In this document: piece after piece, positions 1 through 8,286 of the stretch | How the letters are laid out: every line of letters begins with the position of its first letter | Position numbering within the stretch: the stretch's first letter is position 1 | NCBI GenBank assembly: GCA_028818775.1 | Contig: JAPPNE010000058.1 | Location: forward strand, 20,319-84,318 | Source: Deltaproteobacteria bacterium | Lineage (GTDB): Bacteria; Desulfobacterota; Binatia; UBA9968; JAJDTQ01 | DNA: 64,000 bases | Reading direction: 5' to 3' | Translations under genes and position numbers: made by a program | Notes under the pieces: generated by a model | What the model saw: only the letters and a program-made list of their open reading frames with translations | What the model was told of the DNA's origin: nothing | Database searches by the model: none

Positions 1-536
1 CCCGGCCAGGTGGGTTCCTCGCCGCCTGCGACCCACTGGCCCGGCATCCACCAGCGGCCTACCTCTTGCGGGTTGGCCGGGTCCGCCAAATCCAGGATCA
101 TGCAGATGTTGCCCACGTATCCCTCCGGAACGGGCGAGAAGTAGGCGTAGCGCCCGTCGAAGGTGAAGCGGTGCACGCCCTTGGCCGACGCCTTGAAGAA
201 CGACACCTCGCGGGGTTTGGCCGGATCCGACACGTCGAAGACCTTGAGGCCTCCCTGGGCGTCCTGGTTGTTCTCGTAGCGCTCGTAGTTGACGATCATC
301 ACACCGTCGCTCACCGCGGCCTTGTGCGAATGGATCCCCGGAGGCACCTCGAGCTGGGCGACGAGCCTGGGATTCTTGGGGTCGCGCACGTCGATGACGG
401 ACGTGCCGTAGGGCGGGTCCATGTGGCCCACGTAGGCGAAACCCTTGTCCACCTCGACCTTGCCGCCCCCGGGAAGGTCCAAGCGCCCCACCAGCTTGAT
501 CCCGCTGGCCGTTCCGAATCCGTTGCCTGTCGCCAT
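1..536 (-). CDS. LVIVD-repeat (beta-propeller-like) protein, 5' part only
   Basis: The gene reads from an ATG at 536 to the window edge, giving about 178 residues with no stop, so the C-terminus lies outside. A good ribosome site (aaaggaga) lies 9-14 bases upstream. The translation has repeated segments of the type FAYVGHM...SVIDVRDPKNPRLV and GGLKVFDVSDPAKPREV, then ILDLADPANPQEVGRWW. These are LVIVD repeats, which form a propeller-like fold in secreted or cytosolic proteins of mostly unknown function. I see no signal peptide at this N-terminus (MATGNGFGTASG). Family membership is clear from the repeats; the biochemical role is unknown. Confidence 0.8.
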   Translation of the reverse strand, partial: MATGNGFGTASGIKLVGRLDLPGGGKVEVDKGFAYVGHMDPPYGTSVIDVRDPKNPRLVAQLEVPPGIHSHKAAVSDGVMIVNYERYENNQDAQGGLKVFDVSDPAKPREVSFFKASAKGVHRFTFDGRYAYFSPVPEGYVGNICMILDLADPANPQEVGRWWMPGQWVAGGEEPTWP

Positions 537-651
537 GGCGTCTTCTCCTTTCGCGCTCGCGCCCGCGTGTGCCGGGTCATGGCCTACATGCACTATTCGC
601 GGTGCAATGGCAATGGCGCCTGAATGGAGGGCGGGGTGGGTCGAAATGAAA

Positions 652-683
652 CGAGCCGCGAGGCGCTCAGGCCCCGCGGCTCG
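652..683 (-). terminator. Intrinsic terminator of the RRM gene
   Basis: A perfect 9-bp inverted repeat (CGAGCCGCG / CGCGGCTCG, 14-nt loop) is followed on the minus strand by the T-rich run TTTCATTTC (651-643). It lies 75 bp past the stop of the RRM-protein gene, with the polarity expected for terminating that gene. Confidence 0.65.
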
Positions 684-758
684 CGGGTTTGGCATGGGGC
701 GACCGAACGTGCGCCCCTTGTGAGTATGTCGTGTCGAACCGGCAGTGCGGCGGTCCAC

Positions 759-1031
759 CTAGCGGCGGCCGAAGTCGCGGCGCTGGGGCCGGGCCTCGTT
801 CACCGTGATGGTGCGTCCGCCGAGGTCGGTCTCGTTGAGAGCGTTGACCGCGGCCTCCGCCTCGTCCGGCGTCCCCATCTCCACAAAACCGAAGCCGCGC
901 GAACGGCCCGTGAACTTGTCGATGATCACCTGCGCGGATTCAACCGAGCCGTGTGCCGAGAAAATCTCCTCGAGCTGCATGTCCGTCGTCGAGTACGGCA
1001 ACCCGCCGACGTAGAGTCTCCTGCCTTCCAT
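759..1031 (-). CDS. Small single-RRM RNA-binding protein
   Basis: A 90-residue protein made almost entirely of one RNA recognition motif. RNP2 is LYVGGL at residues 6-11 and RNP1 is RGFGFVEM at 45-52, with the acidic DEAEAAVNAL helix following. A short Arg-rich tail (RPQRRDFGRR) ends it. Small proteins of this type bind single-stranded RNA and are often cold- or stress-responsive in bacteria; that role is inferred here. The start is supported by the strong site AGGAGG (gaccaggaggagaacat) before the ATG at 1031. The gene is monocistronic, with its own terminator at 652-683 and about 175 bp of free upstream sequence. Confidence 0.93.
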   Translation of the reverse strand: MEGRRLYVGGLPYSTTDMQLEEIFSAHGSVESAQVIIDKFTGRSRGFGFVEMGTPDEAEAAVNALNETDLGGRTITVNEARPQRRDFGRR

Positions 1032-1208
1032 ATGTTCTCCTCCTGGTCAATTTGGCCATACACCCTGGGCTCTGACCTCGAAGGAGTCGAACAGGCAAGA
1101 TTTTGTTCTGAACCACGATCTCGGTCGGTTCGCAAGGTGAGACTTACGACGGTCGTCCCCCATGGGACGCTTTCATCGTAGCCCTTCCATCCGGGGCCGT
1201 CAAGCGCG

Positions 1209-2237
1209 TCAGATCTTGTAGAACTTGCGCGCGTTGTCGCCGAGAATCGCTTCCTTCTGCGCGTCGGTCAGCTCGTCCCGCTCGAGGATCTCGTCGATCT
1301 CCTCCATGCAGTTGTCCATGGTGATCTCGTGCGGGAAGTCGGAGCAGAACATGAAGATCTCGTGTCCCACCCGGTTCACACAGTAGGACAGCACGTCCTC
1401 GTTGCCCTCGCAGCCGACGAAGACCCGACCGCCACGGAAGTAGTCGATGGGGTCCCGCTTGAGCTGCAGCCCACCGTACTCCGCCTCGCGGTTCAGCCGG
1501 TCCAGCACCAGCGGGATCCACGCGGTGCCTCCCTCGAGAAAGCCCACGCGCAATTCCGGGAAGCGGTCGAAGATGCCTTCCGACATCATCCCGGTCATGT
1601 GGATGGCGAGCGGGAAGGGCATGCCCAGCGCGCGCGTGGCCGGGAACACCTTGAACGAGTTGAAGCCGAGATCGCCGTAGCAGCCGCCGTGGACCGCGAG
1701 CGCGCAGTCGAGCTTCTCCGCCTCCTCGTAGAGCGGCCAGAACTGGTCCGAGCCGTAGTGCCGGTCGAGGCCGTTGGACGGGAGCATGGCGCACACCATG
1801 CCCAGGTCCTTGACCGCCCGGCGCAGCTCTTCCACCGCCGCCGGCACGTCCTGCACCGGGATGAGCGCCACCCCTTTGAAGCGGTCGCTGACCTTCAGGT
1901 ACTTCTCCGACAGCCAGTCGTTGTAGGCGCGTGCATACGCCGCCGCCCACTCGGGAAAGTGCACCTGGCCGTAGGATAGACCCGCCGTGGGATAGAGCAC
2001 CGAGGCCTCGATCCCGGTCTTCTTCAGGAACTCGAGCCAGCGCTCGGGTCCCACGGAAGCGTCGAAGATCCCCTCCGGCTCGATATGCCGGCTCCGCGGC
2101 GTGTGGAACTTGTCGAGGCTCGGCAGCATCTGGCGGAAGCTCAGGCTGCCCCGGCCCAGGTACTCGTTGTTGATGTACTCGTTGATCTCGTTCTCGCGCT
2201 CCATGATATGCCCGTCGGCATCGATGTATGCACCCAT
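1209..2237 (-). CDS. Amidohydrolase-2 family metal-dependent hydrolase
   Basis: A 342-residue protein of the amidohydrolase-2 (ACMSD-like) TIM-barrel family. It begins MGAYIDADGHIMERENE, where the family's usual first HxH is DGH as in many members; later come HGGCYGD and HMTGMM, and FCSDFPHEITMDN carries the late metal Asp. Members decarboxylate or hydrolyse ring-cleavage products. The open frame continues upstream to 2582, but the ATG at 2237 is chosen because aaaggggg lies just before it and homologous-looking sequence starts there. Two relatives lie at 8287-9300 and 9315-10748. The substrate cannot be told from the sequence. Confidence 0.88.
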   Translation of the reverse strand: MGAYIDADGHIMERENEINEYINNEYLGRGSLSFRQMLPSLDKFHTPRSRHIEPEGIFDASVGPERWLEFLKKTGIEASVLYPTAGLSYGQVHFPEWAAAYARAYNDWLSEKYLKVSDRFKGVALIPVQDVPAAVEELRRAVKDLGMVCAMLPSNGLDRHYGSDQFWPLYEEAEKLDCALAVHGGCYGDLGFNSFKVFPATRALGMPFPLAIHMTGMMSEGIFDRFPELRVGFLEGGTAWIPLVLDRLNREAEYGGLQLKRDPIDYFRGGRVFVGCEGNEDVLSYCVNRVGHEIFMFCSDFPHEITMDNCMEEIDEILERDELTDAQKEAILGDNARKFYKI

Positions 2238-2394
2238 TGGCTGTCCCCCTTTCAGACTACCGGAATGACTTGATCGTGACGCACCGCACCAGATTATTCT
2301 TTCGCCGTTTCTCCTGTCAATCGGTATCGAAGCCCGTGGCCGGCCGGCCAACCGCGTTGACGCCCCCAGCCGGGACACGTAGACTGCCGGCTTC

Positions 2395-3951
2395 ATGTTC
2401 GGGTTCGGGTCGCTGCTCGGGTTGTCGCTCCTCGGCGGGGCGCTCATCGCCGCTCCCTTCCTCTGGCCGGTCCTCTTTCCACTGACCTGGTTGGCCCCTG
2501 TCCCATTGCTGGCGGCGATCGAAGGCGCCCGCGACTGGCGGCAAGCCCTGTGGGCCGGAGCGCTCGCGGGCGCGGCCACCATCGCCTTGGGCTTCCACTG
2601 GCTCGTCTACACCGTGCACGTGTTCGGCGGGGTGAACTACGCCGTGGCCACGGCGGCGTTCGCTCTCTTCGTGGCCTACGGGGCCGTTCCGTTCGTCGCG
2701 TTCGCGGCCCTGGTGCGCGCGTGCGGGCTGGGGCCGCTGGCGCTCTTCCCGGCGGCGTTCTGGGTCGCGGTCGAGTTCTGGTACCCCAACCTCTTCCCCT
2801 GGTACCTCGCCACGAGCCAGAACCCGTTCACGCTCCTGATCCAATCGGCGGACCTGACCGGACACTACGGCGTCACCTTCCTGTTGCTGTGGTGCGGCAC
2901 CGCGCTCTACCAGTGGCTGCGCGCCCGCCGCGGCGCCGGGAGCCCGCGGCGGGCGGCGTGGTCCGCGGCCGCCGCGGCTGCCGTGCTGGCCGCGACGCTG
3001 ACCTACGGACAGGTGCGGCTGGCCCAGGTCGACGCTGCGTCGAAGGCAGCCGCAGCCCTCGACGTCGCGGTCGTGCAAGGCAACATCTCCATCGAGCGGA
3101 AGGGCAAGAACGCCTTCCTCAAGGCCAACCAGGATACCTACAAGGCCCTGTCCCTGAAGAACGCGGACGCCGACGTGGTCATCTGGCCCGAGTCCGCCAT
3201 GGAAACGTGGCTGCGCGAGAACGGCCGGCGCATCCCCCGCGCGCTCCTGCCCGCGCGCCATCCGCACATGATCGTCGGCGCCATCAGCTACCGGCGCCGG
3301 CCGGACAACCGTTTCAGCCGCTACAACAGCGCGGTGGCGGTGGACCCCGCCGGCACTGTGTCGGGCCGCTATCACAAGCAGGTGCTGCTCGCCTTCGGCG
3401 AGTACGTTCCGCTGGCGTGGCTCATCGGCTGGGTCCCGGGAGTACAGGCCATCGGCGACGGCTTCACCGCGGGCGAGATCGCGACCGCGCTCACCCTGCC
3501 CAAGGGCGCCCGGGCGGCGCCCCTCATCTGTTACGAGGACCTGATGCCCGCGCTCTCCCGCCGCTTCGTGAGGAACCAGCGTGCCAACCTGCTGGTCAAC
3601 CTGACCAACGACGCTTGGTACGGGGACACCGTCGCGCCGTGGCAGCACGCCTGGCTGGCGCAATGGCGCTCCATCGAGACGCGCCGGGCCATGGTGCGGG
3701 CCACCAACACCGGCCTCACCGCGGTCATCGATCCGGCCGGGCGCATGTCCGAGCCGCTGCCGGTGTTCACCGAAGGGGTGCTGCGCGCCACCGTGCCTTT
3801 GCTGGAGATGGAGACCTTCTACGTGCGCTACGGCGACTGGTTCCCGTGGCTGATGACGGTGGTGACCGCGGGCGCGGCGTTGGCCGCGGGGATCGCCCGC
3901 GGGCCGGCCCGTCGCCGGGAAACGCGAGCACAGCGGCGGCGGAGAGCGTAG
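2395..3951 (+). CDS. lnt: Apolipoprotein N-acyltransferase
   Basis: A 518-residue inner-membrane enzyme that adds the third acyl chain to outer-membrane lipoproteins. The N-terminal half (about 1-205) is a set of hydrophobic segments. The C-terminal half is a nitrilase-type domain with the complete Glu-Lys-Cys triad: E266 in VIWPES, K328 in YHKQVLLAFGEYVP and C379 in LICYED. The family signature NLTNDAWYGDTVAPWQH follows at about 402-418, and a last membrane segment at about 484-500. Length matches the family. There is no obvious ribosome site before the ATG, so the start is taken from the family alignment. Divergent from the amidohydrolase gene. It is strong evidence for an outer membrane. 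Confidence 0.96.
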   Translation: MFGFGSLLGLSLLGGALIAAPFLWPVLFPLTWLAPVPLLAAIEGARDWRQALWAGALAGAATIALGFHWLVYTVHVFGGVNYAVATAAFALFVAYGAVPFVAFAALVRACGLGPLALFPAAFWVAVEFWYPNLFPWYLATSQNPFTLLIQSADLTGHYGVTFLLLWCGTALYQWLRARRGAGSPRRAAWSAAAAAAVLAATLTYGQVRLAQVDAASKAAAALDVAVVQGNISIERKGKNAFLKANQDTYKALSLKNADADVVIWPESAMETWLRENGRRIPRALLPARHPHMIVGAISYRRRPDNRFSRYNSAVAVDPAGTVSGRYHKQVLLAFGEYVPLAWLIGWVPGVQAIGDGFTAGEIATALTLPKGARAAPLICYEDLMPALSRRFVRNQRANLLVNLTNDAWYGDTVAPWQHAWLAQWRSIETRRAMVRATNTGLTAVIDPAGRMSEPLPVFTEGVLRATVPLLEMETFYVRYGDWFPWLMTVVTAGAALAAGIARGPARRRETRAQRRRRA

Positions 3952-3990
3952 TGCGGTGTCCGGCTAATGCGAATCAACCGGAAACCGCAC
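3951..3990. terminator. Imperfect hairpin between convergent lnt and LOG genes
   Basis: GTGCGGTGTCCGG (3951-3963) pairs with CCGGAAACCGCAC (3978-3990), 12 of 13 positions, with a 14-nt loop. It fills the 43-bp gap between two convergent stop codons, so a two-way terminator is likely, although no long T-run follows. The loop plus 3' arm contains TGCGAATCAACCG, which recurs in inverted form in the repeat at 43087-43139. Confidence 0.45.
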
Positions 3991-3994
3991 CGGC

Positions 3995-4543
3995 TCACGA
4001 CAGACGGAATTCGCCGAGCGCCCGCACCATGCCCTCCACGGTGTCGGCGACGAGCAGCTTGTCCCGATGCTTTTTCTTGAGGAATCCCTGGTCCACCGCG
4101 TGGTCGAGAAAGCCGATGAGGTGGGAGTAATATCCCCGCACGTCGAGCAGGCCGCAGGGCTTGGTGTGGAACCCGAGCTGCAGCCAGGTGATCATTTCGG
4201 CGATCTCCTCGAGCGTTCCGTAGCCGCCCGGCAGCGCGATGAACCCATCCGAAAGACTCTCCATCAAGGCCTTGCGCTCGTGCATGGAGTCCACCACCCG
4301 GAGGTCGGTGAGGTTCGAGTGCACCACCTCCTTGATCATCAGCGCCTCGGGAATGATGCCGATGACCTCGCCGCCCTCCTCCAGGGCGGCGTCGGCCACG
4401 CATCCCATGAGCCCGATGGAGGCGCCGCCGTAGACTACGCCGATGCCGCGGCGCGCCAGCTCGCGGCCCAGCGACGCGGCCGTGTGCGCGTACTCCTCCA
4501 GCACGCCGGTGCCGGAACCCGAGAAGACACAGATTCGATTCAT
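3995..4543 (-). CDS. LOG-family nucleotide phosphoribohydrolase (TIGR00730 type)
   Basis: A 182-residue Rossmann-like protein of the LOG (Lonely Guy) family. It carries the two family motifs: MHERK at 87-91 and PGGYGTLEE at 105-113, which form the nucleoside 5'-monophosphate site. LOG enzymes release the base from cytokinin-type or ordinary nucleotides; in bacteria the physiological substrate is often unknown. It lies 13 bp downstream of the SMR exporter gene on the same strand, so the two are likely cotranscribed. An older label for this family, lysine decarboxylase, is not supported by the motif. Confidence 0.92.
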   Translation of the reverse strand: MNRICVFSGSGTGVLEEYAHTAASLGRELARRGIGVVYGGASIGLMGCVADAALEEGGEVIGIIPEALMIKEVVHSNLTDLRVVDSMHERKALMESLSDGFIALPGGYGTLEEIAEMITWLQLGFHTKPCGLLDVRGYYSHLIGFLDHAVDQGFLKKKHRDKLLVADTVEGMVRALGEFRLS

Positions 4544-4556
4544 TCAAGCCCCCGGA

Positions 4557-4922
4557 TCATGCCGCCCTGCCCGCCCGCGGCGCGTTGTCCGTCGCGCCAA
4601 GTGTTTCCGAGACCAGCCGCAGCCCGACGATACCGGCGATGATCAGCGCGATGCACGCGAGCCGCAGGACGTCCCTCGATTCCCCGAAAAGGACCATTCC
4701 CAGGATCACCGTGCCCACGGCGCCGATGCCGGTCCACACCGCGTAGGCCGTTCCCACGGGCAAGGTCTTCACCGCCTGCGACAGGAAATAGATGCTCACC
4801 CCCATGACCACGAGCGTCACCACGCTCGGCCACAGGCGGGTGAACCCCGCCGTGTACTTGAGCCCGACGACCCAGAACACTTCGAACACGCCGGCGATGC
4901 AAAGGTAGGTCCAACCCATCAT
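4557..4922 (-). CDS. gdx: Small multidrug resistance family exporter, SugE/Gdx-like
   Basis: A 121-residue protein with four transmembrane helices. E14 in the first helix (GVFEVFW) is the substrate/proton residue of the SMR family. [12 protein letters not shown] and [15 protein letters not shown] are the typical SugE/Gdx subgroup segments, and that subgroup exports guanidinium rather than broad drugs. A ggag site lies about 8 bases before the ATG at 4922; a second ATG is at 4919. The last 15 residues ([12 protein letters not shown]) are a soluble tail. No guanidine riboswitch was evident in the short divergent upstream region. Subgroup assignment is by motif only. Confidence 0.9.
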   Translation of the reverse strand: MMGWTYLCIAGVFEVFWVVGLKYTAGFTRLWPSVVTLVVMGVSIYFLSQAVKTLPVGTAYAVWTGIGAVGTVILGMVLFGESRDVLRLACIALIIAGIVGLRLVSETLGATDNAPRAGRAA

Positions 4923-4974
4923 GCTACTCCAACGGATTGCCTCCGTTCAGGCAAATGCCAATAATACCGCCGTC

Positions 4975-5574
4975 ATGCTCAACCCCGCTGCTCATTCCGA
5001 GCACTGCCGCGCGTGCAAGACCCGGCTGCGCGAGCTGCTCACCGTGCTTTACCCGGACGCGTGCCACCGGGACCGATCGTTCCCCTGGCCCAGCAGGCCC
5101 GAGGCGTACCGCGGCACGCCGATCGGCGCGGTGTTGCAGCGGATCTTCGAGGCGCTGCGCGACCACCGGGGCTACGGGGATTTCATACGGACGCCGTGGA
5201 TGCCGCCGTGCGACTACCATCTGGACAATATAGCAAGCCCCGGATTCATTCTGGAGTTCGACGAGCGCCAGCACTTCACCCGGCCCCGCGCCATCGCCCT
5301 GGGCCTCTATCCGGAGGACCTGCGCATGGGCTTCCCCGTCGGCGAATGGCTTCGGCTGTGCGCGGCGCTGGACGCGCGCGACCCGGAGCCGCCGGACCGG
5401 GACGAACGCCGGGCGTGGTACGATACGCTGAGGGACCTGCTCCCTACCGTCCACGGACTCCGTCCCACCGTGCGCCTCTACGAGGGGGCGCTGCGCTGGT
5501 GCGAGCTGCGCCCGGACGCCCCCGCCGACGTCGCCCGATTCAAGTCTTTTCTCGAAGGAGGCGCCATAGTATAG
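4975..5574 (+). CDS. Uncharacterised protein with CxxC and EFDERQH motifs
   Basis: About 199 residues from the ATG at 4975; the frame is open back to 4921, which would overlap the divergent exporter start. I do not recognise a named function. Visible features are a CxxC pair (C11, C14), a block PPCDYHLDNIASPG at 78-90, and FILEFDERQHFTRPRA at 91-106. The D...E-x-D-E-x-QH pattern is reminiscent of metal-dependent nucleases, but I cannot align it confidently to a PD-(D/E)xK or HNH fold. There is no signal peptide and no clear ribosome site. It lies upstream of the TPP enzyme genes with a 65-bp gap. Confidence 0.7.
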   Translation: MLNPAAHSEHCRACKTRLRELLTVLYPDACHRDRSFPWPSRPEAYRGTPIGAVLQRIFEALRDHRGYGDFIRTPWMPPCDYHLDNIASPGFILEFDERQHFTRPRAIALGLYPEDLRMGFPVGEWLRLCAALDARDPEPPDRDERRAWYDTLRDLLPTVHGLRPTVRLYEGALRWCELRPDAPADVARFKSFLEGGAIV

Positions 5575-5639
5575 AGGGCGAAGGGTCGTCCCGTGCGACG
5601 GACGGGACGACGCCCGGCAACAACGGAAGGAGCAACAGC

Positions 5640-6161
5640 GTGGCGGGAGACAACGACGCCGACAGGCTCAAGGCGCGGGACCTCATCCGCGAGATCAAAC
5701 GGGCCGGCATCCGCTTCATCGTGGCCCTGCCCGACCGTACCACCAGCGAGCACCTGCTCAAGACCATGATCAAGGACCCGGACTTCCAGGTGGTGCAGGT
5801 GTGCAAGGAAGACGAGGGCGTGTCCATCTGCAGCGGCCTCTACGCCGCCGGGCACCGGTCGCTGCTGCTGATGCAGTACACGGGTCTGCTGGACTCCATC
5901 AACGCGGTGCGCGGCGTCGCCGTGCAGGGGAAGAACCCGGTGTGCATGATGGTGGGGATGCTCCAGAAGGAGCCCGGCGTCCCCCCCAGGCAGTCCAAGC
6001 GCTACGGCCTGCGCATCGTCGAGCCGATCCTGGAGGCGATGGAGGTCGAGTACCACAACATCGAAGCCCCGGGCGAGGCCGACAAGGTCGTGCCCGCGGT
6101 GGAGGCGGCCTACGCGGAGTCGAGGCCGGTGGCCATGCTGATCGGACGGGAGCCCATCTGA
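5640..6161 (+). CDS. TPP-dependent decarboxylase, PYR-type (alpha) subunit
   Basis: A 173-residue protein equal to the pyrimidine-binding domain of thiamine-diphosphate enzymes. The catalytic-type Glu is in CKEDEGVSICSGLYAAG. Split enzymes with subunits of this size include sulfopyruvate decarboxylase (ComD/ComE) and phosphonopyruvate decarboxylase relatives. The GTG at 5640 is selected because ggaaggag lies 7-14 bases before it. The next gene starts 2 bp after the stop and encodes the matching PP domain, so the two form one heteromeric enzyme. The substrate is not evident; a 2-oxoacid bearing a small acidic group is the best guess. Confidence 0.88.
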   Translation: MAGDNDADRLKARDLIREIKRAGIRFIVALPDRTTSEHLLKTMIKDPDFQVVQVCKEDEGVSICSGLYAAGHRSLLLMQYTGLLDSINAVRGVAVQGKNPVCMMVGMLQKEPGVPPRQSKRYGLRIVEPILEAMEVEYHNIEAPGEADKVVPAVEAAYAESRPVAMLIGREPI

Positions 6162-6163
6162 CC

Positions 6164-6730
6164 ATGATGAAACGCGACGAAATGCTCAAGGTTCTGGCGC
6201 GCCACCGCACCGACGAGATCGTGGTGGCGGTCTACAAGGCGGCGCAGGACTGGATCCACATCGCGCCGTCCGACCTCAACTACACCTTCACCGGCGCCAT
6301 GGGACAGGGCTCGTCCCACGCGTTGGGCCTGGCCCTCGGCCGGCCGGACAAACGCGTGGTGCTGCTGGACGGCGACGGCAGCCTGCTCATGAACCTGGGC
6401 ACCCTCGTCACCATCGCCAACGCCGCGCCGAAGAACCTCGTGCACTGCGTATGCGAGAACGGCACCTACGAGACCAACGGCGGTGTCCCCATCCCGCGCC
6501 ACGAGAGCTTCACTTTCACCGGCGTCGCCCGCGAGGCCGGCTACGTGAACACCTACACCATCGACGACCTGGAGGACTGGGACCGGAACCTCGACGCCAT
6601 CCTCAAGGAAGACGGCCCCATCATGGTGGACCTCAAGGTGGAGCCGGGCGAAGACTACCCCGAGAACTTCCCCCGCCTCTACAACACCGAGTACCGCGAC
6701 CGCTTCGCCAAGGCGCTGGCGGAGTCGTAA
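6164..6730 (+). CDS. TPP-dependent decarboxylase, PP-type (beta) subunit
   Basis: A 188-residue diphosphate-binding domain of a thiamine-diphosphate enzyme. The family motif GDGSLLMNLGTL begins the ThDP/Mg site, which closes with the ENGTYE segment about 27 residues later. GAMGQGSSHALGLALG precedes it. It is translationally coupled to the PYR subunit (2-bp gap, double ATG at 6164 and 6167). Together they resemble sulfopyruvate/phosphonopyruvate decarboxylase pairs. No coenzyme M or phosphonate genes are seen nearby, so the pathway is open. Confidence 0.9.
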   Translation: MMKRDEMLKVLARHRTDEIVVAVYKAAQDWIHIAPSDLNYTFTGAMGQGSSHALGLALGRPDKRVVLLDGDGSLLMNLGTLVTIANAAPKNLVHCVCENGTYETNGGVPIPRHESFTFTGVAREAGYVNTYTIDDLEDWDRNLDAILKEDGPIMVDLKVEPGEDYPENFPRLYNTEYRDRFAKALAES

Positions 6731-6745
6731 AGAGGTGGCGGGGTC

Positions 6746-7720
6746 CTACGCCTCCGGATTGATCACATTGACCGGCGCGCCTTCGGTGAACGCGACCACG
6801 TTGGCGAACGCGGCCTGGTAACGCTGGTACAAAATCCGGTCCACCGCGTAGCCGCGGTGCGACGCCAGGATGACGTTGTCGAAGCGCCGCAAGGGGTGGT
6901 CCGGAGGCAGCGGCTCCTCATCGTAGACGTCCAGACCCACCCCGCCGGGGCGCCCGCGCCCCAGTGACTCGACCAGCGCTTCCTCCGAGATGATCGGCCC
7001 GCGCGCGGTGTTGATGAGCAGCGCGCCCGGCTTCATGCGCTCCAGCGCGCGCTGGCCGATGAGCCCGCGGGTCTCGGCGTTCAGGCGGCAGTTCACCGAC
7101 ACGACGTCCGACTCTTCGAGCAGCGCGTCCAGTGACACCCTCCGCGCCCCCGCCTCCACGGCGCGCTCGTCGGTCAGGGTCTTGCCCGTGGCCAGCACCT
7201 TCATGCTGAAGGCGCCCGCGATGCGCGCCACCTTGCCGCCGATGCGGCCCAACCCGATGACGCCCATGGTCCGTCCCTCCAGCAACAGCCCCACCGACGG
7301 CGGCCACCCGCCTTCGCGCATGCCCTGGCTCACCGAGGGAATCTGCCGCGCCAGCGCCAGCAGCAGCGCGAAGGTCAGCTCCACCGTGGACGCGCCCGAG
7401 TCGTTGGGAGTGCACGACACCGGGATGCCCCGGCGCGTGGCCTCGGCCACGTCCAGGTGCGGGATGCCGCGGCCGATCTGCGAAATGAAGCGCAGCGACG
7501 GCGCCAGCGCGAACTCGCGCTCCCGGAACGGCGAGCGCTCGCGCATGAGCACCACCGCGTGGGCGTCGCCCACCGCAGCCGCCCACTCCTCGTCCGTGGT
7601 GAGCTTGCGCTCCACCACCCGGACGTCGGCCACGGCCGAAGCCTCCTGGTAGGCCGGAACCGTCGTCGAGAACTTTTCGTAGTCGTCCAGCACCACCACG
7701 CGGAAACGATCGTCTTGCAT
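6746..7720 (-). CDS. D-isomer-specific 2-hydroxyacid dehydrogenase
   Basis: A 324-residue NAD(P)-dependent dehydrogenase of the phosphoglycerate/formate dehydrogenase superfamily. The cofactor motif [10 protein letters not shown] lies mid-protein. The catalytic trio is visible: Arg in NTARGPI, Glu in [12 protein letters not shown] and His in ASHRGYA. Length fits short-form enzymes without an ACT domain, so it reduces a 2-oxoacid or oxidises a D-2-hydroxyacid rather than acting as regulated SerA. It is convergent with the TPP enzyme genes (15-bp gap), and the two could share a 2-oxoacid metabolism; that link is inference. Confidence 0.92.
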   Translation of the reverse strand: MQDDRFRVVVLDDYEKFSTTVPAYQEASAVADVRVVERKLTTDEEWAAAVGDAHAVVLMRERSPFREREFALAPSLRFISQIGRGIPHLDVAEATRRGIPVSCTPNDSGASTVELTFALLLALARQIPSVSQGMREGGWPPSVGLLLEGRTMGVIGLGRIGGKVARIAGAFSMKVLATGKTLTDERAVEAGARRVSLDALLEESDVVSVNCRLNAETRGLIGQRALERMKPGALLINTARGPIISEEALVESLGRGRPGGVGLDVYDEEPLPPDHPLRRFDNVILASHRGYAVDRILYQRYQAAFANVVAFTEGAPVNVINPEA

Positions 7721-7805
7721 GAAACCTCCCGTCGCGAACTCGTTGCCCTTCTCGTATCAATCGGCAACACTCTTGGCTAGCGAGATGGGAAACGGAGGAA
7801 ATTCC

Positions 7806-8153
7806 ATGAGCCAATTGACCGAAGAGAAGTGCGTTGCGTGTCGGGCGGATGCGCCGGTGGTGACGTCGCAGGAAATCCAGGAACTCAAGCCGCACATGCC
7901 CGACTGGGCCATGATCGAAGAGGACGGCATTCCCAAGCTCGACCGGCTGTTCAAGTTCAGGAACTTCGCCCAGGCGCTCGCGTTCACGGCCGCGGTGGGC
8001 GACATCGCCGAGGAGGAAGGGCACCACCCGAGGATCGTCACCGAATGGGGCCGCGTGCGCGTTACCTGGTGGACCCACAAGATCCGCAACCTGCACCGAA
8101 ACGACTTCATCATGGCGGCCAAGACCGACGGTGTCTACGACGAAGCCGGGTGA
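7806..8153 (+). CDS. phhB: 4a-hydroxytetrahydrobiopterin dehydratase (pterin carbinolamine dehydratase)
   Basis: A 115-residue protein with the PCD signature [14 protein letters not shown] (H73, H74, P75) and the third His in TWWTHKI (H91). It dehydrates 4a-hydroxytetrahydropterin, the by-product of aromatic amino-acid hydroxylases. The N-terminal 15 residues add a CxxC (C9, C12), common in bacterial forms. The ATG at 7806 has ggagg 6-10 bases upstream; the longer open frame back to 7719 lacks one. No phenylalanine hydroxylase gene is in this window. Confidence 0.94.
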   Translation: MSQLTEEKCVACRADAPVVTSQEIQELKPHMPDWAMIEEDGIPKLDRLFKFRNFAQALAFTAAVGDIAEEEGHHPRIVTEWGRVRVTWWTHKIRNLHRNDFIMAAKTDGVYDEAG

Positions 8154-8220
8154 TCGACTACACCGGTCTCCGCGCCGTCCGGCGGTCGGGACTCGCTCAC
8201 CCCGCGCGCTCTTCCCCCGA

Positions 8221-8250
8221 TTGACACGCGGCAACGTCTTGCCGTATTGA
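8221..8250 (+). promoter_or_regulatory. Sigma-70-like promoter for the 8287 amidohydrolase
   Basis: TTGACA (8221-8226) is followed after 18 bp by TATTGA (8245-8250), 36 bp before the start codon of the next gene. The -35 box is perfect and the -10 box matches moderately. Confidence 0.5.
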
Positions 8251-8286
8251 CTGGGCTACCAACGCCCGTTCGTGGAGGTAACGCAC

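Noticed and set aside
66..623. A 185-codon plus-strand frame at the left edge
   Set aside because: It is antisense to the LVIVD-repeat protein, which has a start codon, ribosome site and repeat structure.
3995..4543. Lysine decarboxylase
   Set aside because: An old database label; the PGGYGTLEE motif identifies a LOG-type phosphoribohydrolase.
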